Made by a program: the position numbers and the translations under genes. This document shows positions 6,290 through 14,764 of a stretch of 21,408 nt of DNA, piece by piece; positions within the stretch are counted from its first letter, which is position 1; each line of letters starts with the position of its first letter. A model generated the notes under the pieces. That model was given only the letters and a program-made list of their open reading frames with translations, had not been told where the DNA came from and searched no databases. Origin of the DNA: JAKRSD01 sp964473995 (lineage in GTDB: Bacteria > Bacteroidota > Bacteroidia > CAIKAF01); the NCBI GenBank assembly GCA_964473995.1, contig CAYYRB010000043.1, positions 1 to 21,408 on the forward strand, given 5' to 3'.

Positions 6290-7153
6290 ATGAGACAACT
6301 GAAAATTGCCAAACAAGTAACCAACCGGGATACACAGTCATTAGACAAGTATCTACAGGAAATAGGCAAAATGCCTATGATTTCGGTTGAGGAAGAGGTC
6401 GTTCTGGCCGGGAAAATTAAGGCAGGCGACGAGCGCGCGTTAGAGCGTCTGGTGAATGCCAATTTACGATTTGTGGTTTCCGTAGCCAAGCAGTATCAAA
6501 ATCAGGGGTTAAGCCTTCCCGACCTGATTAATGAAGGCAACGTGGGTTTAATCAAAGCAGCCCGCAGGTTCGACGAAACCCGCGGATTCAAATTTATCTC
6601 TTATGCCGTGTGGTGGATCCGTCAGGCCATTCTTCAGGCCTTGGCGGAACAGGCCCGTATTGTTCGTCTGCCGCTCAACAAAATCGGAAACATCAATAAA
6701 ATCAACCGGATGTTTTCCGATTTAGAACAGAAGAACGAACGGGAACCGACGACTGAAGAAATTGCGGAAGCTCTGGGACTGGGGAAGGAGGATGTAAGGG
6801 AAGGCCTTAACAGTTCGCTGAAACATCTATCCATGGATGCCCCCATCACGGAAGGAGAAGAAGGATCCATGATTGATTTGATGAGGAGCGAACATATTCC
6901 TAACCCGGACGAGTCATTGATTTATGAGTCGCTACGTAAAGAAATTGAGCGAACCTTAGCCACCCTCACTCCCCGCGAGTCCGATGTGATTCGGTTATTT
7001 TTTGGCTTGGACGGAAGGCCCGCGATGACTTTGGAAGAAATCGGGGAACAATTTGAGCTTACCCGGGAACGGGTTCGTCAGATAAAGGAGAAAGCTCTTC
7101 GTCGTCTTAAGCAACAATCACGCAGCCGCCTCCTGAAAGCGTATTTAGGCTGA
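6290..7153 (+). CDS. rpoD: Primary (housekeeping) RNA polymerase sigma factor
   Basis: The 287-residue protein is the short Bacteroidota form of the primary sigma factor, lacking region 1.1. It shows region 1.2 (about 16-50, SLDKYLQEIGKMPMIS), region 2 (about 54-124, NLRFVVSVAKQYQ, DLINEGNVGLIKAARRFD, YAVWWIRQAILQAL), region 3 (about 128-210) and region 4 with the helix-turn-helix (about 225-280, MTLEEIGEQFELTRERVRQI). It ends in the usual RLLKAYLG-type tail. This factor recognises the -33/-7 promoters seen elsewhere in the window (family knowledge). A strong terminator follows, so rpoD appears monocistronic. Confidence 0.97.
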   Translation: MRQLKIAKQVTNRDTQSLDKYLQEIGKMPMISVEEEVVLAGKIKAGDERALERLVNANLRFVVSVAKQYQNQGLSLPDLINEGNVGLIKAARRFDETRGFKFISYAVWWIRQAILQALAEQARIVRLPLNKIGNINKINRMFSDLEQKNEREPTTEEIAEALGLGKEDVREGLNSSLKHLSMDAPITEGEEGSMIDLMRSEHIPNPDESLIYESLRKEIERTLATLTPRESDVIRLFFGLDGRPAMTLEEIGEQFELTRERVRQIKEKALRRLKQQSRSRLLKAYLG

Positions 7154-7173
7154 TTTTTTTTCTGCCGTTGGGT

Positions 7174-7211
7174 AAAACCTTCTTCGTTTTCGAAGAAGGT
7201 TTTGCTTTTTT
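7174..7211 (+). terminator. Strong intrinsic terminator after rpoD
   Basis: AAAACCTTCTTCG (7174-7186), loop TTTT, perfect 13-bp complement (7191-7203), then GC and T6. Confidence 0.9.
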
Positions 7212-7238
7212 ACGGAGACCGATGATTACCTTAGCGCC

Positions 7239-7892
7239 ATGAGAAAAAAATTGACGTCGCCTTCCATCTTGTCTGCAGATTTCGGTAATCTGCAACGGGA
7301 TATCGACATGATCAATGATTCGGCCGCCGATTGGTTTCATGTGGACATCATGGACGGTCTGTTTGTCCCCAACATCTCTTTCGGTTTTCCCATCATGGAA
7401 GTACTGAAAAAGCACGCCAAAAAACCGTTGGACGTGCATTTGATGATTCAGGAGCCTTCTCGCTACATCACTGCTTTTGCCGAAGCCGGAGCACAATTTA
7501 TCACCGTACATTATGAAGCGGAAATTCACCTGCACCGCACGCTTCAACTCATTAAAAAAAGCGGGGCCAAAGCGGGTGTTGCGTTAAACCCCCATACACC
7601 TGTTTCGGCCATTGAAGAAATTCTTCCTCTGTTGGATCTGGTTTTGATTATGTCTGTAAATCCCGGATTCGGAGGGCAACAGTTTATCCCGGAAACATTG
7701 CAGAAAGTAGAGAAAGCCGATTTATTAAGAAAACAAACCGGTTCTCAGGCGCTCATTGAGGTGGATGGAGGCGTGAATGACCGAAACGCGCCCGCACTTT
7801 ATGCCGCCGGTGCGGATGTGCTGGTTGCGGGTAATTATGTCTTCAAATCAAATAACCCCAAGGAAGCCATTTTGTCGCTTACCAAAGAATGA
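7239..7892 (+). CDS. rpe: Ribulose-phosphate 3-epimerase
   Basis: The enzyme interconverts ribulose 5-phosphate and xylulose 5-phosphate in the cytosolic pentose phosphate pathway. The 217-residue TIM barrel shows PSILSADFGNL (8-18, catalytic/phosphate region), metal ligands in HVDIMDG (34-40) and DVHLM (65-69), the phosphate-binding SVNPGFGGQ (140-148) and EVDGGVN (175-181) with the catalytic aspartate. Length and motifs are complete. The ATG at 7239 follows the rpoD terminator by 27 nt; TACCTTAG (7227-7234) just before it is a weak -7 candidate. Its stop overlaps the start of the next receptor gene (ATGA), so the two are probably co-translated. Confidence 0.96.
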   Translation: MRKKLTSPSILSADFGNLQRDIDMINDSAADWFHVDIMDGLFVPNISFGFPIMEVLKKHAKKPLDVHLMIQEPSRYITAFAEAGAQFITVHYEAEIHLHRTLQLIKKSGAKAGVALNPHTPVSAIEEILPLLDLVLIMSVNPGFGGQQFIPETLQKVEKADLLRKQTGSQALIEVDGGVNDRNAPALYAAGADVLVAGNYVFKSNNPKEAILSLTKE

Positions 7893-10303
7893 AGAGAAGC
7901 CCTGCTCTCCTTTTCTTTTTCTTGTTATTTCCGGCCCAGGCCCGATCGCAGGTTATTACCGTGTTGGAAAAAACGAGTCTCTCCCCTGTTGCGGGCCTTA
8001 ATATCACAAGCATTTCAGGGAAATTTCAAACCAGCACGGACGCCAGGGGAAAAGCGGATATATCTTCGGCCGATTCTTCCGAATTCATCAAAATAAACGG
8101 ACTGGGATTTGAGGAGAAAATCATCTCGATAATCACTCTCCGAGCAAACCGACAATACCGCATTCTGCTCACGGAGAAAAGCCTTCTGCTGAACCAAATC
8201 GTTATTTCAGCCTCCCGATTTGAGGAAAAAAAAGAAGATGCCCCGATGCAGATCGAAGTAATCAAATCGGCGGATGTGGAACGGATGAATCAGCCTACTA
8301 CGGCAGAAATGCTCATGCAAACAGGACAACTTTTTGTGCAAAAAAGCCAACTTGGCGGAGGCAGCCCCGTAATCCGCGGTTTTGAAGCCTCACGGGTATT
8401 GCTGGTGATTGACGGAGTACGCCTTAACAATGCCATTTACCGAACAGGCCATCTGCAAAATGTGCTACGCGTAGATCAAAACATATTGGAACGCGCCGAA
8501 GTCGTCTTCGGTCCGGGCTCCGTAGTCTACGGAAGCGATGCCCTAGGCGGCGTGGTTCACCTCTTTACAAAAGAGCCGAAACCGGCAGAATCAGGCAAAA
8601 AAATCAAACCTTCGGGATCTGCCTTTCTTCGCTATGGATCGGCCATGCACGAAATTACGGGTCATGCCGATATTTCCTTGGGAACAAAAAGATTCGGGTC
8701 ACTCACTTCGGTTACCTTTTCCCGATTCGGGGATCTGATGCAGGGCAATATCCGAAGACCTGAATTGGGCAACACCTGGGATTGCAACTATTCCGTGAGC
8801 CGCATTAACGGCAAGGACAGCATAATGCTGAATAAAAATGCCAACCTTCAGAAGGGCTCCGGATATTTTCAGTACGATCTCCTTCAAAAATTCCTGATCA
8901 GGGGAAAACGGGGCTTAAAACACATCATCAATTTACAGTATTCAGCCACATCCGATGTGAACCGGTATGACCGCTTATCGGAATTGGAGGCTTCGGGCAA
9001 GCCGCGGTTCGCCGCCTGGTATTACGGTCCCGAAAAAAGGGGGCTATCCTCCTATTCCCTGCAATTCGGACGAAGCCCTCTGGCAGAAAAAGGAAAGTTA
9101 ACCCTGGCCTATCAATGGATAGAAGAAAGCCGAAATACACGCCGACTAAACTCAGATTGGCTTACCCGACGCCGGGAGCGGGTGCATGTAGCCTCTGTGC
9201 TTTTAGATCTTTCCAAACAAATAGGAAAACATGAGCTACGCTACGGCCTGGAGGGCTCGTATAATGTGGTGCAGTCGACGGCAAAAAGCATCCATGCAGA
9301 CAATGGATCCACAAAACCGGCATCCACCAGATACCCTGACGGAGGAAGCCGTTATTTTTCAGCCGCCGCTTATCTTTCCCATACCTGGGAAATCAATTCC
9401 CGATGGATTTTGGCCACGGGTGCACGATTAAACTATGTAGGCCTGAGAGCGCTGTTTACCGACACTTCGTATTTTGCCTTTCCCTTTTCTCGGGCAAGCC
9501 AAAACCACATTTCGGCCAACGGAAATTTGGGCATTATTTTTCAGCCCGGTCACAGATGGAGATTGGCTCTTTCAGGAGCGACCGGTTTCCGCGCCCCCAA
9601 TGTGGATGATTTAGGCAAGGTATTCGATTCGCAACCCGGAAATCTGATTGTTCCCAATCCATCCATCCGCCCCGAATACACCGTAAATGCCGACTTGAAT
9701 ATTTCTAAAACATTCGGAAATGTGCTGCGAGTGGAAGCCATCGGCTTTTTCACGTATCTGTTTGATTTTATCTCTGTGCAACCCTTCAAATTCAATGGAA
9801 AAGACAGCCTACCTTATGAAGGTGTAATGAGTAAGGTATCGGCAAATCTGAACGCCGGAGCCGGCTTCGTAACAGGCGCCACCTTTAGGGCTCTGGCTGA
9901 ATTGCATCCCAACTTCAGTCTGGATGGAACCTTCACGTACACCTACGGCAGACTTCGTCAAGAAAATGGGTTTGTTCCGCTCGATCACATTCCTCCCCTT
10001 TTCGGACGACTGAGCGCCCACGTGAAATTCAAAAAAATACACGGAGAATTTTTTACCCTGTTTAACGGCAGGAAATACCTGAAAGACTATTCGCCCAACG
10101 GGGAAGACAATCTGCCTTATGCCACACCGAACGGAATGCCCGGTTGGTTTACCTTAAACCTGAGAGCCACCTACACACCCATTCCGGCCCTTCAGGTGCA
10201 GGTAGCCTTGGAAAATCTGTCCGATGTGCGCTACCGTACCTTTGCCTCGGGAATAAGTGCACCGGGAAGAAATTTGATTTTGAGCCTGAGAACCCGATTT
10301 TAA
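7889..10303 (+). CDS. TonB-dependent receptor, possibly heme/siderophore type
   Basis: The 804-residue outer membrane receptor has a signal peptide (about 1-20, KRSPALLFFFLLFPAQARSQ), a carboxypeptidase-regulatory-like domain (about 20-100) and a plug domain (about 105-230: SASRFEEKKEDAP, PVIRGFEASRVLLVIDGVRL, GSVVYGSDALGGVVHLFTK). A 22-strand-type barrel follows and ends in the C-terminal aromatic NLILSLRTRF. A FRAPN motif near residue 565 followed by NPSIRPEY resembles the FRAP/NPxL region of heme/hemoglobin receptors. That suggests, but does not prove, a heme-type substrate. It overlaps rpe by 4 bp (ATGA). No TonB/ExbBD or heme-handling genes are adjacent. Family assignment is firm, substrate open. 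Confidence 0.92.
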   Translation: MKRSPALLFFFLLFPAQARSQVITVLEKTSLSPVAGLNITSISGKFQTSTDARGKADISSADSSEFIKINGLGFEEKIISIITLRANRQYRILLTEKSLLLNQIVISASRFEEKKEDAPMQIEVIKSADVERMNQPTTAEMLMQTGQLFVQKSQLGGGSPVIRGFEASRVLLVIDGVRLNNAIYRTGHLQNVLRVDQNILERAEVVFGPGSVVYGSDALGGVVHLFTKEPKPAESGKKIKPSGSAFLRYGSAMHEITGHADISLGTKRFGSLTSVTFSRFGDLMQGNIRRPELGNTWDCNYSVSRINGKDSIMLNKNANLQKGSGYFQYDLLQKFLIRGKRGLKHIINLQYSATSDVNRYDRLSELEASGKPRFAAWYYGPEKRGLSSYSLQFGRSPLAEKGKLTLAYQWIEESRNTRRLNSDWLTRRRERVHVASVLLDLSKQIGKHELRYGLEGSYNVVQSTAKSIHADNGSTKPASTRYPDGGSRYFSAAAYLSHTWEINSRWILATGARLNYVGLRALFTDTSYFAFPFSRASQNHISANGNLGIIFQPGHRWRLALSGATGFRAPNVDDLGKVFDSQPGNLIVPNPSIRPEYTVNADLNISKTFGNVLRVEAIGFFTYLFDFISVQPFKFNGKDSLPYEGVMSKVSANLNAGAGFVTGATFRALAELHPNFSLDGTFTYTYGRLRQENGFVPLDHIPPLFGRLSAHVKFKKIHGEFFTLFNGRKYLKDYSPNGEDNLPYATPNGMPGWFTLNLRATYTPIPALQVQVALENLSDVRYRTFASGISAPGRNLILSLRTRF

Positions 10304-10343
10304 GGAAAGCCGGGCTTACATTTTATTAATTGCCCGTAACCCC

Positions 10344-10351
10344 TACCTTTG
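10344..10351 (+). promoter_or_regulatory. -7 element (TACCTTTG) of ychF
   Basis: This exact TAnnTTTG match lies 19 nt before the ychF ATG in the 67-bp spacer after the receptor gene. The -33 region is only T-rich, without a clear TTTG. Confidence 0.6.
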
Positions 10352-10370
10352 CGACCTAATTTATCTCAGC

Positions 10371-11626
10371 ATGTCATTAAAATGCGGAATCGTAGGCTTG
10401 CCCAATGTGGGCAAATCCACGTTGTTCAATTGCCTATCCAGCGCCAAAGCTCAAGCGGCCAATTTTCCGTTTTGTACCATAGAGCCAAACGTGGGAACAG
10501 TCACCGTTCCGGATGAACGCCTGAATGCGTTGGCGGGAATCGTCAATCCCGAAAGAATCGTACCCGCCGTCACCGAAATTGTGGATATCGCCGGGCTTGT
10601 AAAAGGAGCAAGCAAAGGGGAAGGATTGGGAAATAAATTTTTGGCCAATATCCGCGAATGCGATGCCATCATTCATGTGCTGCGCTGTTTTGACAATCCC
10701 AACATCGTGCATGTGGACGGAAACGTAAACCCCGTGCGCGACAAAGAAATCATAGACACCGAATTGCAGCTTAAAGATTGGGAAGCGGTGGATGCCCGTA
10801 TCAAAAAAGTGGAAAAGCAGGCCAAAACGGGCGGAGATCCCGAAGCCCGCAAGCTTTACGATGTGCTGCTTACGGTAAAAGAACATCTGGAAAAGGGTAA
10901 ATCCGTACGCTCCGCTCCTATTGAGCCAGAGCAAAGGGCTTCACTTCACGATTTATTTCTGCTCACCGATAAGCCGGTTTTGTATATCTGCAATGTGGAT
11001 GAATCATCCGCTAAAAATGGCAATACCTATGTGGAGCAGGTGCGTGAGGCGATAAAAGACGAGAATGCAGAAATTATCGTATTGGCGGTAGCTCTTGAAT
11101 CTGATATTGCCCAATTGGAAACCTACGAGGAAAAAATGCTTTTTCTGGAAGAGGTCAGCCTGGAGGAGCCAGGGGTTAACAGGCTGATTAAAGCCGCTTT
11201 CAAACTGTTGAATCTGCAAACGTATTTCACGGCGGGAGTTAAAGAGGTTCGTGCCTGGACGATTACCAAAGGCATGACCGCACCTGAAGCCGCAGGTGTT
11301 ATCCATTCCGATTTTCAACGTGGATTCATCAAAGCAGAGGTCATCAAATTTGAGGATTATATCAAATACAAATCCGAATCGGCCTGCCGGGAAAACGGAA
11401 AGCTATCTATGGAAGGAAAAGAATACATCGTACAGGACGGAGATGTCATGCACTTCAAATTCAATGTNNNNNNNNNNNNNNNNNNNNNNNNNNNNNNNNN
11501 NNNNNNNNNNNNNNNNNNNNNNNNNNNNNNNNNNNNNNNNNNNNNNNNNNNNNNNNNNNNNNNNNNNAAGGAAAAGAATACATCGTACAGGACGGAGATG
11601 TCATGCACTTCAAATTCAATGTATAA
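10371..11626 (+). CDS. ychF: Redox-regulated ATPase/GTPase YchF (OBG family), interrupted by an assembly gap
   Basis: YchF is a ribosome-associated P-loop NTPase that prefers ATP in studied members. Visible are G1 GLPNVGKST (9-17), NFPFCTIEPN, G3 DIAGL, the YchF-type altered G4 CNVDE, and a C-terminal TGS domain ending GKEYIVQDGDVMHFKFNV. The sequence breaks at 11468 in a run of 100 N. After the N run the last 55 bases are repeated exactly and continue with A-TAA. If the N run and one copy are removed, the gene is 366 residues, the normal length, with stop TAA at 11624-11626. The reading through the N run is therefore an artefact. Confidence 0.95.
11413..11622. repeat. 55-base exact direct repeat flanking the N gap (11413-11467 and 11568-11622)
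   Basis: The 55 bases before the N run are identical to the 55 bases after it and encode the last residues of YchF. An exact overlap of k-mer size at both contig ends is what scaffolding leaves when contigs are joined with Ns instead of merged, so this is probably not a biological repeat. Confidence 0.85.
11468..11567. other. 100-N scaffold gap
   Basis: Exactly 100 N, a conventional placeholder length. Because the flanks overlap by 55 identical bases, the true gap is probably zero and 155 bases of the window are surplus. Confidence 0.95.
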
Positions 11627-11669
11627 CCCCGAATATCGGCATCCCGCTCAGCATCGAACCGAATTTTTC

Positions 11670-11677
11670 TATTTTTG
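11670..11677 (+). promoter_or_regulatory. -7 element (TATTTTTG) before the DUF6580-like gene
   Basis: Matches TAnnTTTG and ends 20 nt before the ATG at 11698. The surrounding T-richness lowers specificity. Confidence 0.45.
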
Positions 11678-11697
11678 TAACCATCATCACGCACATT

Positions 11698-12288
11698 ATG
11701 GCGAATAACTTACGACAATACACAATTCTAACGCTGGTGGCCATGGTTTGTGTGGCTTTTGCCCGATTCATGCCACATCCGTTCAATTTCACCCCCGTTG
11801 CCGCCATGGCCCTTTACGGCGGTGCAAAAGGCAGAAATACTCTTTTTTCTTTTGCACTCCCTTTGATGGTGATGTTGGTCAGCGATATCCTCTTGATGAC
11901 TTTTGTTTATCCCGCTGAAGGAAGCTTATTTGGCTATTTCACTTCCCAAACAGCCCTGGGCGTTTATCTTTCCTTTGCTGCGATCACCGGGATCGGACTT
12001 TTTCTTAAATCCAATATTTCAGCAAGCCGGATCGTGGCTGCCTCCTTGGCCTCTTCCCTGCTCTTTTACGTTGTGACCAACTTTTTCACCTGGATGGGAA
12101 GTCCCTTCTATCCCCAGAACTTATCGGGCCTTACCGCCTGCTACGCAGCGGGTATACCCTTCTATAACAACGAATTCACTGGAAGTTTTTTCCTGAATCA
12201 GTTTGCAGGCGATTTATTCTTTTCAGGATTGCTTTTCGGAGCTCACGCACTCGTAAGCCGCCGCATCGGTTTTACCGCCAAAGCCTGA
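11698..12288 (+). CDS. DUF6580-like integral membrane protein (putative transport protein)
   Basis: A 196-residue, very hydrophobic protein with about five to six transmembrane segments (roughly 8-25, 52-72, 85-108, 115-132, 165-188). Conserved-looking features are PHPFNFTPVAAMALYGGA near the N-terminus, LPLMVMLVSDILLM, SSLLFYVVTNFFTWM, and the YPQNLSGLTACYAAGIPFYNN and NQFAGDLFFSGLLFG segments. This pattern fits the DUF6580 family, compact membrane proteins suspected of transport but without proven function. The ATG at 11698 is chosen because a longer reading runs back through the N gap. The next gene starts 1 nt after its stop, so the two are likely co-transcribed. The family call rests on memory of the motif pattern. 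Confidence 0.8.
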   Translation: MANNLRQYTILTLVAMVCVAFARFMPHPFNFTPVAAMALYGGAKGRNTLFSFALPLMVMLVSDILLMTFVYPAEGSLFGYFTSQTALGVYLSFAAITGIGLFLKSNISASRIVAASLASSLLFYVVTNFFTWMGSPFYPQNLSGLTACYAAGIPFYNNEFTGSFFLNQFAGDLFFSGLLFGAHALVSRRIGFTAKA

Positions 12289-12289
12289 C

Positions 12290-13417
12290 ATGCTCAGCTA
12301 CTGGCAACAATCTGCCCATTTTTCCCACATTGATACGGCCGTAATCGGAGGCGGAATAGTCGGTCTTTCGGCAGCCATCCGTTTAAAAAAGAAAAATCCC
12401 GATCTGGAAACAGTAGTTTTTGAAAAAGGTCCCATAGCCATGGGAGCTACCTCACGCAATGCCGGATTTGCCACTTTCGGTACAGTGGGCGAATTATCCG
12501 AAGATTTGTTTCAAAGGTCTGCAGAGGAAGTGGGACGATTATCCGCACAAAGGCTGGAAGGTTTAAAATTGCTGCGCTCCCTTACGGGCGACAAATCCAT
12601 ACGATATGAAGAATCGGGCGGTTACGAAATCTTCACGGAAAAAGCGGCTTATGAAAAAGCATTGGAAGACCTTCCTGTTGTAAACCAACTGCTCGAAGAA
12701 TATACCGGTATCAAAAACATCTTCCATCCGATAAAAGATATTTCGAAATTCGGGTTTTACGGGGTTTGCGGAATAATTCAAAACCCATACGAGGGCCTTT
12801 TGGATTCGGGGCAGTTAATCAAAACGCTGGAATATAAAGCAAGGAGTTTGGGTGTTTCTATTTACGGTGGATTCCGGCTGAATGATTTCGAAAAAGAAGA
12901 ATCAAAAATCTTACTTCGTTTTGAGTATCCTTCATGCACCATCAAAGCTCAAAAAGTACTTTTCTGCACGAACGGATTTACGAAGAAGTTGTTGCCGGCT
13001 TTGGACGTGAAACCGGCAAGAGGATTGGTATTGGTGACCGAAAAACTGAATGCCGTTTCGTTCCGCGGTGGCTTTCATCATAACGTCGGATACGACTATT
13101 TTCGAGAGGTTGACGGAAGAGTGCTCCTGGGCGGAGGTAGAAACTTAGATTTGGAAACAGAAACCACCACGGATGATGAAATCAATCCGATCATTTTCGC
13201 CTATTTGGATGAATTTCTTCAACGCGTTATTTTGCCTGGCAAATCGCCAAAAATTGATTACCTCTGGACGGGAACCATGGGGGTGGGCGGAGGAAAACAG
13301 CCCATCATCCGTGAACTGGAGCCAAATGTATTCTGTGCCGTACGCATGGGCGGAATGGGCGTAGCTATAGGCTCCAAAGCCGGTTTTGATGCGGCTGATT
13401 TAATGCTGAACGCGTAG
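12290..13417 (+). CDS. FAD-dependent oxidoreductase, DAO (D-amino acid oxidase/OrdL-like) family
   Basis: The 375-residue protein has an N-terminal Rossmann dinucleotide-binding motif (VIGGGIVGLSAA, about 18-29, with Glu45 at the end of the second strand for the ribose) and a GATSRNAGFATFG segment (about 52-64) typical of DAO-family flavoproteins, which oxidise amine or amino acid substrates. The C-terminal FAD-binding motif (about GTMGVGGGKQPII and RMGGMGVAIGSKAG) is also present. No substrate can be inferred. It starts 1 nt after the DUF6580-like gene. Its 3' end overlaps the convergent MATE gene by 18 bp. Confidence 0.88.
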   Translation: MLSYWQQSAHFSHIDTAVIGGGIVGLSAAIRLKKKNPDLETVVFEKGPIAMGATSRNAGFATFGTVGELSEDLFQRSAEEVGRLSAQRLEGLKLLRSLTGDKSIRYEESGGYEIFTEKAAYEKALEDLPVVNQLLEEYTGIKNIFHPIKDISKFGFYGVCGIIQNPYEGLLDSGQLIKTLEYKARSLGVSIYGGFRLNDFEKEESKILLRFEYPSCTIKAQKVLFCTNGFTKKLLPALDVKPARGLVLVTEKLNAVSFRGGFHHNVGYDYFREVDGRVLLGGGRNLDLETETTTDDEINPIIFAYLDEFLQRVILPGKSPKIDYLWTGTMGVGGGKQPIIRELEPNVFCAVRMGGMGVAIGSKAGFDAADLMLNA

Positions 13418-14761
13418 CAATTTTCGGAAGCTCCATTTGGGCAACACCGGATCTGCAAAACGCAGGTACAAAATGGAAAACAAACCCCAAAAAAACATGT
13501 ATATGATTTCGGAGAACCAGATGGTGAGGATATCTGAAGGATAAATGACAGTTACCAAGACGGTAAAGCCTATATAAATTAACAAACCTGAGGCTTCTAC
13601 AACCAAGGAAGCCCAAGTTTTTCCGGTGCCAGAAATCACAGAAAAAAGCACATAAGAAGCAGCCATCATTACCAAGGCGAATGCCAAAATGTAACGGGTG
13701 CGCGCTGCATCGGCAGCCAACATTTTATCCTCTGTAAAAAGGGAAAGTGCGTTTTCAAAAAAAGGAACCATAATGGCAGAAAGGAAGACCAGCGTGCCCA
13801 CGCTCATCATCAGGATTTTTTTGACCAGTCCATACACTTCGTTATGTCTTCCCTGGCCCAATAGATTACTTACCATGGAGCCGGTAGCCGATCCATATGC
13901 CAAAATAGGCATAAGCAAAAGTGCGTATGCCGCCCTGATGATAATAGACATGGCCAGGTTACGTTCACCGGAATTTTCAATGAGCGTAAAAAAAAGAAAC
14001 CAGGACGTAATGGAAATAAAATGCTGCATCATCAACGGACCGGACAATTGAAATATCTGACCGAGAATTTTCGTTTTTAAGGCGGAAAATCGGTTTAGTC
14101 CGTACTTGCGTGGGGCAATGATACCAAAAGCAAATACCACGAGAATCAAAAAAGAGATACACTCTGCCAAAGCCGTGGCATAGGCTGCACCGGAGAGCCC
14201 CATGGGTTCAAATCCGCCGTGTCCGAAAATAAACAGATAGTCCAACAGAATATTTACAAGACCCGCGGCCGCGGCGGCAATCATAATGGGGTATGTGAGT
14301 CCCAGGCCCACGAAATAAGATATAAAACCAAAACCGAGCATGGAAAAAATGATACCTGGAGAGCGGTCGCGCAGGTAAACCAAGGTATTGGTTTTGAGTT
14401 CATCGCTCTGCAAAACCAGATCAAAAAACCACTCGGCTCCGGTCCATAAAAAAAGCATGGTGAATAACGAAAAAACCAACAAGAAACTCAGACCGTGTTT
14501 AAGAATAGGACCCGATTGATCGAAACGGCCCTCCCCGTTACGTCTGGCTACCAGAATTTGTACACCCACGCTGAATCCCATAGCAATCATGGAAGGGACC
14601 AACAAAAACATGAAGGCATACCCGGCGGCACTTTGTTCGGGAGTACCCACACGACCCAAAAAAGCGGTATCGATAATGGTAACTAACGTGTTGGCGGCAC
14701 TTCCCAAAAAAATGGGCAATGCCATTTTGATAATATCAACTACAGAAGTTCCCGTTTTCAT
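13400..14761 (-). CDS. MATE family efflux transporter
   Basis: A 453-residue inner membrane protein with about 12 predicted transmembrane helices. It starts with the MATE-typical IIKMALPIFLGSAANTLVTI and LVTIIDTAFLGRVGT segments, followed by the PSMIAMGFSVGVQILVARRN-like region and a second homologous half (from about 240, ISITSWFLFFTLIENSG). MATE proteins export organic cations, drugs or metabolites in exchange for Na+ or H+. It lies 3 nt downstream of the rlmI-like gene on the same strand and is probably co-transcribed. The last 18 bp overlap the convergent flavoprotein gene, and no terminator is seen between them. Confidence 0.92.
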   Translation of the reverse strand: MKTGTSVVDIIKMALPIFLGSAANTLVTIIDTAFLGRVGTPEQSAAGYAFMFLLVPSMIAMGFSVGVQILVARRNGEGRFDQSGPILKHGLSFLLVFSLFTMLFLWTGAEWFFDLVLQSDELKTNTLVYLRDRSPGIIFSMLGFGFISYFVGLGLTYPIMIAAAAAGLVNILLDYLFIFGHGGFEPMGLSGAAYATALAECISFLILVVFAFGIIAPRKYGLNRFSALKTKILGQIFQLSGPLMMQHFISITSWFLFFTLIENSGERNLAMSIIIRAAYALLLMPILAYGSATGSMVSNLLGQGRHNEVYGLVKKILMMSVGTLVFLSAIMVPFFENALSLFTEDKMLAADAARTRYILAFALVMMAASYVLFSVISGTGKTWASLVVEASGLLIYIGFTVLVTVIYPSDILTIWFSEIIYMFFWGLFSILYLRFADPVLPKWSFRKLLRVQH

Positions 14762-14764
14762 AAA

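Noticed and set aside
11468..11708. Extension of ychF to 445 aa
   Set aside because: It reads the duplicate in the wrong frame after the N run; the natural stop TAA is at 11624-11626.
11296..12288. 330-aa ORF running through the N gap into the DUF6580-like gene
   Set aside because: It depends on the 100 N and on the duplicated 55 bases; the true gene starts at ATG 11698.
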